Below the pieces are notes generated by a model that did not search any database, had not been told where the DNA came from, and saw nothing but the letters and a program-made list of their open reading frames with translations. From contig DGBM01000015.1 in the NCBI GenBank assembly GCA_002384765.1, positions 1-11,102 on the forward strand: DNA of 11,102 bases, in the 5' to 3' direction. This document shows positions 5,984 through 11,102 of this stretch, piece by piece (within the stretch, counting starts at the first letter, position 1; the number at the start of each line of letters is the position of its first letter). The translations under genes were made by a program, and so were the position numbers. The stretch is from Demequinaceae bacterium UBA4004. GTDB taxonomy: Bacteria; Actinomycetota; Actinomycetes; Actinomycetales; Demequinaceae.

Positions 5984-7531
5984 ATGACGCTCAGCGAGTA
6001 CCTGAAGGTCTTCCGCCAGCGTTGGCTCATCATTGCCATCACGACCTTGGTGGCGGGTGCAGTCATGTGGGTGACCTCACCGGCGGTCGCTGACACGTCC
6101 CAGAAGGCCAGTTCCTACACGGCGACGGCCACGCTTCTGGTCACGAGCACGCAGACTGACTCCGAGTCCCCCATGGGCAGGATCGCGCTCTACCTCACCA
6201 CTGGCGAGATCCCGCAGCGAGCAGCTGCCGAGCTCGGCTACACCGGCGACCCGGCGGTGCTGGCCTCCCGCCTCACCGTCACGCCTGATTTCACCGCGGG
6301 TGCCCTGACCGTTGCCGTGACGGACGCGAACGGTGAACGTGCTGCGTCCATAGCCAACACCTTTGCCGATGAGACCGTCACCTACTTCAAGAAGACCCGG
6401 CCGGGGGTGGGGCGCGCGAACCTGAGCATCCTCCAGCGCGCCACGCCCATCCCCAATGTCACCGGCGGCGGTTTCGTGATTCCGCCCGACCGCACCACCC
6501 GCACGGCGCTCGCCGCAGGTCTGGGGCTGCTGCTCGGCTTGGGCCTGGCCCTTGTGCTCGACCGGGTGGACTCTCGGCTGAGGACCCGGTCAGAGATCGC
6601 CGCGGCTCTGAGGTTGCCGATCATCGCCGAAGTGCCCAAGATGAGCCGCTCCCTCCGACGCCGCCGCAGCATCGGCGTCGCGGATGAGCCACTCAGTCCC
6701 TATGCCGATGGATACCGCGGTGCTCGCACGGCACTGGTCCACACGTCGAGTCTTCTCGTTCAGGGCGACGACCGTCGGCCCACTTCACATGCAGAACCGG
6801 TGGCCGCTGCGTCGGCGAGCCTGATCCTCGTCACCTCCGCTCATGCACGCGAGGGCAAGACCACGAGCGTCGCCAACCTCGCAGCGAGCTTCGCCGAGAC
6901 CGGGCAGCGGATCCTCGTGCTCGATGGCGATCTCCGTTCACCCGACACCCACAACATCTTCGACGTCCCCCAAGGCGCCGGCATCTCGGACTACCTCACC
7001 GGGCCTGACGACACGCCGCTCGAGTCGCTGATGAGACCCACCAACGTCCCCGGTGTCCGGATCATCACCGCAGGCACTCGCTTGGAGCACCCCGCATCCT
7101 TGGCGAGCCGCATGGGCGGTCTGCTGACCGAGGCGCGCGGTCTCGCGGACGTCGTGCTCGTCGACAGCGCCCCACTCCTCGCGGCCAGCGATGTCTTCGA
7201 CGTGCTGCCCCTCGTGGACACCGTGCTTCTCGTGGTCCGCTCCAGCCGGCTCACCGAAGTGGCCGGCCACCGGGTCTCCGAGCTGCTCGGCCGATTCCAG
7301 GTGCCGGTGGCGGGAGTCGTCATCGTCGGTGCGCAGGCCAAGCGTTCTGCCGGGTATGGCTACGGCTACGGGTACGGCGACAAGAAGAAGGGAAAGGCCC
7401 CCAAGCGCCTTCCCTCGTCAGCGGTTCAAGGCCCACCTGAGCGCTCCGAAGAACGGGTCCCCGAGAGCCGAAGCGCCAGACGAGAGGCGTCGCGGAAGCG
7501 TAGCTCTCGCCGGACATCGTCGTCCGCCTGA
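5984..7531 (+). CDS. Wzz-type chain-length regulator fused to a BY-kinase (tyrosine autokinase)
   Basis: This 515-residue membrane protein is expected to control polysaccharide chain length and export through cycles of tyrosine autophosphorylation. The start MTLSEYLKVFRQRW is typical of the family and is preceded by AAGGAG. TM1 is about 14-33, an extracellular Wzz-like region follows, and TM2 is about 173-193. The cytosolic kinase domain shows Walker A AREGKTT (288-294), Walker A' VLDGDLR (312-318) and Walker B VVLVDSAP (390-397). In Walker A, AR replaces the usual PG before EGK. A tyrosine cluster, YGYGYGYGD from residue 458 (Y458, Y460, Y462, Y464), is the likely autophosphorylation site. 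An Arg/Ser-rich tail of about 50 residues follows it. Adaptor and kinase are in one chain, as in proteobacterial Wzc and many actinobacteria, not split as in Bacillus. It heads the plus operon; the next ATG is 6 nt past its stop. Confidence 0.93.
   Translation: MTLSEYLKVFRQRWLIIAITTLVAGAVMWVTSPAVADTSQKASSYTATATLLVTSTQTDSESPMGRIALYLTTGEIPQRAAAELGYTGDPAVLASRLTVTPDFTAGALTVAVTDANGERAASIANTFADETVTYFKKTRPGVGRANLSILQRATPIPNVTGGGFVIPPDRTTRTALAAGLGLLLGLGLALVLDRVDSRLRTRSEIAAALRLPIIAEVPKMSRSLRRRRSIGVADEPLSPYADGYRGARTALVHTSSLLVQGDDRRPTSHAEPVAAASASLILVTSAHAREGKTTSVANLAASFAETGQRILVLDGDLRSPDTHNIFDVPQGAGISDYLTGPDDTPLESLMRPTNVPGVRIITAGTRLEHPASLASRMGGLLTEARGLADVVLVDSAPLLAASDVFDVLPLVDTVLLVVRSSRLTEVAGHRVSELLGRFQVPVAGVVIVGAQAKRSAGYGYGYGYGDKKKGKAPKRLPSSAVQGPPERSEERVPESRSARREASRKRSSRRTSSSA
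7355..7378 (+). repeat. Tyr-Gly codon repeat in the kinase tail
   Basis: Four near-identical TAY-GGS units encode the tyrosine cluster. Three tyrosine codons are TAC and the first is TAT; three glycine codons are GGC and the third is GGG. The short tandem layout suggests expansion of a six-base unit, which would change the number of phosphorylatable tyrosines without a frameshift. Confidence 0.7.
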
Positions 7532-7537
7532 CCGTCG

Positions 7538-8875
7538 ATGTCGCACCTCTCGGTCCGTGTGGGGGCGGTCACGCTCGGCGTGCTGACCGGCGCTGCCCTG
7601 GCCGCCGCGTTCTCCTGGGCCCTGCACTCCCAGTCCTACAACGTCTGGGGCGCAGTGATCGTCATCCCGATTGTTATTGGGATGAACCTGCTGCTCATCT
7701 GGCGGGTCTCGCGCCGCTCGAACGAGACGTGGCTCGGCCCGCTTCTCGCCCTCGCTCTCGCTGCGAAACTCATCGGGACCCTCGCGCGCTACGCCGTCGC
7801 CTACGTCGTCTACAACGGAGCGGCCGACGCCGAGCGGTACAACCTCTACGCGGCATCGCACTACCAGTTGTGGCGTGAGGGCTTCATCCAGTGGGAGTGG
7901 CAGGGCAAGCAGGGAACGCAGTACATGGAGCTGATCACCACGCTCTTCTACACCTTCATCGGCCCGTCGCCGCTTGCGGGATTCGTGGTGTTCGCCTCCC
8001 TTGCGTTCTGGGGTCAGTTCCTTTGCTACCGCGCCTTCAGGACTGCCCTCCCCACCGGGGATGCCAAGCGTTACGCCCTGCTCATCCTCTTCCTGCCCTC
8101 GATGCTGTACTGGCCGTCGAGTATCGGAAAGGAGTCCTGGCTGCTCTTGTTCGTGGGAGTCACGGCCCTCGGAGGCGCACGCTTCTTCTCCCGCCAGCGG
8201 GGGGCCTTGGTGCTCTTGATGGCAGGAGCAGCTGGCACCGCCATCGTCCGCCCTCACATGGCCGTCCTTCTCTTCGGGGCGATCATCGTTGCGCAGCTCT
8301 TCAGGCCGGCACGACAGACGTCGACCGGGGTGCTCTCGAAACTCGGTGGGGTCGTCGTCATGGCGGCAGCCGCGGCGGTTCTCGCCTCGGAGGCAGCGTC
8401 GACCCTCGGCATCGACGACCTCAGCTGGCAGGCAGTCTCTGAGACGATGGACTGGGCCGGCGGTCAGACCCAGCAGGGAGGCTCGGCCTTCACCCCAGTC
8501 CCCATCGGCACGCCATGGGGCGTCCTTGCCGCCGCCGTCACCGCCCTGTTCCGTCCCTTCCCTTGGGAGGCCGGCAACATCCAGATGTTCGGCCAGTCCC
8601 TCGAGGGGCTGCTGCTGCTCGGACTCACAGTCAAGGCTTGGCCCCGCCTGCGCCGCCTACCCAAGCTCGCGCGTCAGTGGCCTTACCTCTTGTTCGCGCT
8701 GGCCTTCATCGCCCTGTTCATCTGGGCCTTCTCCGGTTTCGGCAACTTCGGCATCCTGGCTCGGCAACGCGTCCTGATGATGCCCTTCTTCCTCGTCTTC
8801 CTGGCGTTGCCACCTGCCGATCAGCCGCTGGAGAGCGAACCGAGCGATAGGGAGGTCACGCATGCCCGCCGTTGA
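7538..8875 (+). CDS. Multi-span membrane protein, probable Wzy-like polysaccharide polymerase
   Basis: This 445-residue protein has roughly ten hydrophobic segments spread along its length, including about 7-28, 37-55, 69-92, 137-162, 182-205, 218-250 and a C-terminal pair after 380. Conserved-looking motifs are PSMLYWPSSIGKES (about 187-200) and NFGILARQRVLMMPFF near the C-terminus. I remember these from uncharacterised membrane proteins of actinobacterial exopolysaccharide clusters, often labelled O-antigen polymerase. No canonical Wzy or WaaL signature can be proved by eye. Its position directly after the Wzz/kinase gene (6-nt gap) and before a deacetylase fits a repeat-unit polymerase. 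The ATG has no clear SD and probably relies on coupling to the upstream gene. A membrane glycosyltransferase is the main alternative. Confidence 0.75.
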   Translation: MSHLSVRVGAVTLGVLTGAALAAAFSWALHSQSYNVWGAVIVIPIVIGMNLLLIWRVSRRSNETWLGPLLALALAAKLIGTLARYAVAYVVYNGAADAERYNLYAASHYQLWREGFIQWEWQGKQGTQYMELITTLFYTFIGPSPLAGFVVFASLAFWGQFLCYRAFRTALPTGDAKRYALLILFLPSMLYWPSSIGKESWLLLFVGVTALGGARFFSRQRGALVLLMAGAAGTAIVRPHMAVLLFGAIIVAQLFRPARQTSTGVLSKLGGVVVMAAAAAVLASEAASTLGIDDLSWQAVSETMDWAGGQTQQGGSAFTPVPIGTPWGVLAAAVTALFRPFPWEAGNIQMFGQSLEGLLLLGLTVKAWPRLRRLPKLARQWPYLLFALAFIALFIWAFSGFGNFGILARQRVLMMPFFLVFLALPPADQPLESEPSDREVTHARR

Positions 8876-9710
8876 TCCGTCGAGAGGGCCACACGTTGTG
8901 GGCCAACACGCGCCTCGCCTGGCGCGAAGCCGGCTCAAACGTCTCCTCACCGTCCTGGCGGGCAGCTCCCCCGCCGAGGGTGCCACCTTCCTCATCTACC
9001 ACCGCGTGGGAGCAGGGACCGGCGACGAGCTGGACGTGCCCGCCACCGCCTTCGCCCGCCAGCTCGAGCAGCTCGACTCCCACGAGGTCCTCTCCATCGA
9101 CGCCGCTCTGGACCGTCTGGATGCGAAGGACCCTCGGCCGTGTGTCGTGCTGACATTCGACGACGGCTTCGAAGACGTCTATGACAACGCCTGGCCGCTG
9201 CTGCGGGAGCGTCAACTGCCGTTCACCGTGTATCTCGCGTCCTCGTACGTGTCGACTCCCATGGTGTGGGAGGGCTCAACCGCCAAAGGTGCCGCCGGGC
9301 GGGGCGTGTCCTGGGATCACCTGGCGGAGATGGTCGAGTCGGGCCTGTGCACCGTGGGCAACCACACGCACCGGCACGTTCCCCCCGACTCACTCTCGGC
9401 CTCAGAACTGGATGAGTGCACCGCGGTCATCGAGTCGAGACTGGGTGTGACGCCATCCCACTTCACCTACCCGTGGGGAGTCGCGGTGCCGACCATGGAG
9501 CGAGCCCTGGAGCAGCGTTTCCGGAGCGCTTCCACGGGCCGCATCGGTCGCAACACCCCGGACACGCACCGCTTGCGACTCGCTCGAGTGCCGGTCCGCC
9601 AGAGCGACCCGGACGAGTTCTTCGCCGCGAAGCTGACGGGCCGGCTGCTTCCGGAGCGCGCGTATGCGCGCCTGGTCGCGGCTGCGAAGGCCGCCGGGAT
9701 GACCGGCTGA
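8862..9710 (+). CDS. Polysaccharide deacetylase (NodB domain, CE4-like), cytosolic
   Basis: This 282-residue enzyme probably removes acetyl groups from N-acetylated sugars using a divalent metal. Motif 1 is TFDDG (98-102; D100 catalytic base, D101 metal ligand). Motif 2 is HTHRH (168-172), with H168 and H172 as metal ligands. Motif 3, usually RxPY, reads FTYPWG (201-206). YHRVG (46-50) is the usual start of the domain in this subgroup. No signal peptide or membrane segment is visible, so it would act on a cytosolic or inner-leaflet lipid-linked precursor, unlike secreted chitin deacetylases. The ATG overlaps the polymerase-like gene by 14 nt and has GGGAGG (8850-8855) 6 nt upstream. Its stop abuts the stop of the convergent glycosyltransferase. 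The family is firm; the substrate is inferred. Confidence 0.9.
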   Translation: MPAVDPSRGPHVVGQHAPRLARSRLKRLLTVLAGSSPAEGATFLIYHRVGAGTGDELDVPATAFARQLEQLDSHEVLSIDAALDRLDAKDPRPCVVLTFDDGFEDVYDNAWPLLRERQLPFTVYLASSYVSTPMVWEGSTAKGAAGRGVSWDHLAEMVESGLCTVGNHTHRHVPPDSLSASELDECTAVIESRLGVTPSHFTYPWGVAVPTMERALEQRFRSASTGRIGRNTPDTHRLRLARVPVRQSDPDEFFAAKLTGRLLPERAYARLVAAAKAAGMTG

Positions 9711-9746
9711 TCAGCGGTCCTTGGCCGCAACAAGGCGGGCGTACGC
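9660..9746. repeat. Imperfect nested inverted repeat across the convergent stop codons
   Basis: Arms at 9660-9683 and 9723-9746 match in inverted orientation at 19 of 24 bases; both encode AYARLVAA near the C-termini of the two convergent proteins. Inside them, GACC(G)GCTGA at 9701-9710 pairs with TCAGCGGTC at 9711-9719, with one bulged G, centred on TGATCA, which contains both stop codons. No T-tract is present. The structure may act as a bidirectional termination or collision site; that role is inference. Confidence 0.6.
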
Positions 9747-10850
9747 CTGCTCCTGAAGCGAGACCGCACGCCGGATGTCGTACTCGGGCGCCCGGGCACG
9801 GGCAGCGGCACCCATTCGCGCCCGCAGTTCGCTCGACCCGGCCAGGTCCACGAGAGCCGAGGAGAGCGCATCCGCGTCACCCGGCTTGACCAACCGACCA
9901 TGCACGCCGTCCACCACCTGCTGGGGCAGGCCCCCGACGGACGTCGCGACCACCGGCAGGCCCGCCGCAAACGCTTCCATCACCGCGACGGGGAGGCCCT
10001 CGTGAGCTGAGGCCAAGGTGAAGAGATCAGCCGCGGCCATGAGGTCGGCGACATCGCGGCGATACCCCAGGAACTGGAAGCGGTCGCCCAGACCGAGTTC
10101 GGCGTGGAGTTTGCGCATGTCCTCCGCGAGAGGTCCCTGGCCCACCGCGGCGAATCGCAGACGCGGCTCGACGCGCGTCGCGGCGCTCGCTCCGCGAAGT
10201 AGGTTGGGGTAGTCCTTGTTCCCTCGGAGGTTGGCCACCGTCAGGGAGAGCACCTCGTCGTCGGCCACCCCGAGGCCGGCCCGGACCCGCGCCCTCACCG
10301 AGGGGTCCGGGCTGGCTGTCGTCAGCTCAATACCGTGGATGAGGACCTCGTAGGCACTTCGCCTGCCTGCCCAGATGGTGCTCTTGACCTGATCCGAGAC
10401 GGCCCACCGCTGAGCGTCCAGCGGAGCGGTGAGGGCGTTGACCACGCGTGTGAGGGCCCGGTGGCTCGTCCACTCGTTGTGCTCGGTGGACACGAGGATG
10501 GGACGCTGCCGAGCGGGAAGCGTCCGCGCGACCACCCGAGCCAGGGAAGCGAGGACGGGGGAGTGCGCGTGAACCACATCCACCTCCGACATGATGCGTC
10601 GCAGGTCCCGCACCTGGGCGACCACCCTGGCCGAGGGTGCGCCCAGTCGCACAGGGGTGATGCCGGCCGACTCGAACTCCTGGACCAGGTGCGTCTTGTC
10701 CGGCCGGGCATACGCCACGCGAACATCGAAGCGATTACGGTCCACCGCCCTTGCCGCGAGAAGCAGCAGCTGTTCGGCTCCGCCGGGGCCGAGGCCCTTG
10801 ATGAGCCACAGGACCTTGACGCGGTCCGTCGGCGTCGCCGAAGGTGCCAA
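9711..10850 (-). CDS. Glycosyltransferase family 4
   Basis: This GT-B glycosyltransferase has 379 residues from the chosen TTG start and probably transfers one sugar in the cytosol. It shows VLWLIKGLGPGGAE near the N-terminus (GPGGAE 21-26), VVHAHSP (about 92-98), NLRGNKDYPNLL (207-218, with K212), VGQGP (236-240) and a complete EX7E motif with E284 and E292 in HEGLPVAVME. The chosen TTG has AGGAG 8 nt upstream (10863-10859). The GTG at 10859 touches that AGGAG and is poorly spaced. The frame stays open to 11012, but that would overlap the divergent acyltransferase gene and adds low-complexity sequence. The gene is monocistronic here, convergent with the deacetylase at zero distance. The start is uncertain, the family is not. 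Confidence 0.9.
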   Translation of the reverse strand: MAPSATPTDRVKVLWLIKGLGPGGAEQLLLLAARAVDRNRFDVRVAYARPDKTHLVQEFESAGITPVRLGAPSARVVAQVRDLRRIMSEVDVVHAHSPVLASLARVVARTLPARQRPILVSTEHNEWTSHRALTRVVNALTAPLDAQRWAVSDQVKSTIWAGRRSAYEVLIHGIELTTASPDPSVRARVRAGLGVADDEVLSLTVANLRGNKDYPNLLRGASAATRVEPRLRFAAVGQGPLAEDMRKLHAELGLGDRFQFLGYRRDVADLMAAADLFTLASAHEGLPVAVMEAFAAGLPVVATSVGGLPQQVVDGVHGRLVKPGDADALSSALVDLAGSSELRARMGAAARARAPEYDIRRAVSLQEQAYARLVAAKDR

Positions 10851-10938
10851 TACACTCACTCCTGGTTGCGGTCGGACCGGTCCGGTGGTCCCGGGCCGCC
10901 CCACTCGGGCGCAGCGTACCAACGCGGGAGGCAGAACA
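10851..10938. promoter_or_regulatory. Divergent intergenic region with a 12-bp palindrome
   Basis: This 88-bp spacer separates the glycosyltransferase start (-) and the acyltransferase start (+). It contains a perfect palindrome, CGGACCGGTCCG, at 10873-10884, a possible operator, and an SD for each gene: AGGAG on minus (10863-10859) and GGGAGG on plus (10926-10931). No convincing -35/-10 pair is visible on either strand. A palindrome of this size is not rare in such GC-rich DNA, so its function is uncertain. Confidence 0.4.
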
Positions 10939-11102
10939 GTGGAGCGGCTCTCAGGTCCGGATCTCGATGTGCGGCGTGCAGTGCCGGACGACGATGCCGC
11001 CGTGGTTCCCATGCTCCGTGAGGCCCTCGGAAAGGTCGACGATCCGCACTACGAGGGTCTCCTGCACTGGAAGCACCGGGAGAACCCGTTCGGGCAGTCG
11101 CC
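10939..11102 (+). CDS. GNAT-like N-acyltransferase, 5' part (cut by window end)
   Basis: The frame runs open from GTG at 10939 to the window end (54 complete codons). GGGAGG (10926-10931) lies 7 nt upstream, which fixes the start. The product begins VERLSGPDLDVRRAVPDDDA, followed by a PMLREAL helix and LLHWKHRENPFGQS. The alpha/beta opening ('VRRAVPDDDAAVVPML') and the WKHxxNPFG motif match my memory of GNAT-family proteins found in polysaccharide loci, which acylate amino-sugars using acyl-CoA. The acetyl-CoA-binding motif lies beyond the window, so catalytic competence cannot be judged. It is divergent from the neighbouring glycosyltransferase. Confidence 0.7.
   Translation, partial: MERLSGPDLDVRRAVPDDDAAVVPMLREALGKVDDPHYEGLLHWKHRENPFGQS

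Noticed and set aside
7418..8257. 279-codon open frame on the minus strand
   Set aside because: It is antisense to the kinase tail and the membrane protein, has Arg/Glu/Gly-rich low-complexity composition, and shows no recognisable domain. It is typical of a GC-rich shadow frame.
10851..11012. Upstream extension of the last glycosyltransferase
   Set aside because: It overlaps the divergent SD-led acyltransferase start, adds Ser/Thr/Pro/Arg low-complexity sequence, and precedes the natural GT4 N-terminus.
10335..11021. 228-codon open frame on the plus strand
   Set aside because: It is antisense to the glycosyltransferase, then runs out of frame into the acyltransferase; no domain is visible.
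1..11102. CRISPR arrays, tRNA or rRNA genes, insertion sequences, phage or toxin-antitoxin modules
   Set aside because: No regular spaced repeats, tRNA-like folds, transposase or integrase motifs, or paired terminal repeats were seen on either strand.

Overview
This window looks like part of an exopolysaccharide or capsule biosynthesis locus from a high-GC actinomycete. The evidence is GC-rich codon use over most of the window, GTG and TTG starts next to good Shine-Dalgarno (SD) sequences, and protein families typical of actinobacterial polysaccharide clusters. The genus cannot be fixed from sequence alone; a Micrococcales- or Nocardioides-like host is a guess.

Layout: (1) 139-1377 (+), a GT4-type glycosyltransferase followed by a small hairpin. 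(2) 1378-1643, a 266-bp gap with a decayed minus-strand small ORF and a GGTCGG hexamer tract. (3) 5836 down to 1644 (-), a tight operon of two GT4 glycosyltransferases and a fused ABC exporter (gaps of +3 and -4 nt). (4) 5837-5983, a divergent regulatory region. (5) 5984-9710 (+), an operon with a Wzz/BY-kinase fusion (chain-length regulator and tyrosine autokinase), a multi-span membrane protein that is probably the polymerase, and a cytosolic NodB-type deacetylase. (6) 9711-10850 (-), a convergent GT4 glycosyltransferase whose stop codon abuts the deacetylase stop with no spacer. (7) 10939 to the window end (+), the 5' part of a GNAT-like acyltransferase, divergent from that glycosyltransferase.

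Inferred pathway: the four glycosyltransferases build a lipid-linked repeat unit, and the deacetylase and GNAT protein may modify amino-sugars. The ABC exporter may flip the unit, the membrane protein may polymerise it, and the Wzz/kinase protein may set chain length through phosphorylation of its YGYGYGYG tail. No initiating phosphoglycosyltransferase, Wzx flippase or tyrosine phosphatase is in the window, so the locus continues outside it.

The left part (about 1-4603) is visibly less GC-rich than the right part. Sampled 60-base lines give about 47-57% against 70-72%, with the break at a gene junction inside the minus-strand operon, so the cluster is probably a mosaic. I did not find a clearly new kind of system. 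The most unusual local structures are the zero-gap convergent junction at 9710/9711 with nested inverted repeats, and the decayed fragment with its G-rich hexamer tract. No tRNA, rRNA, CRISPR array, transposase or att site was seen.
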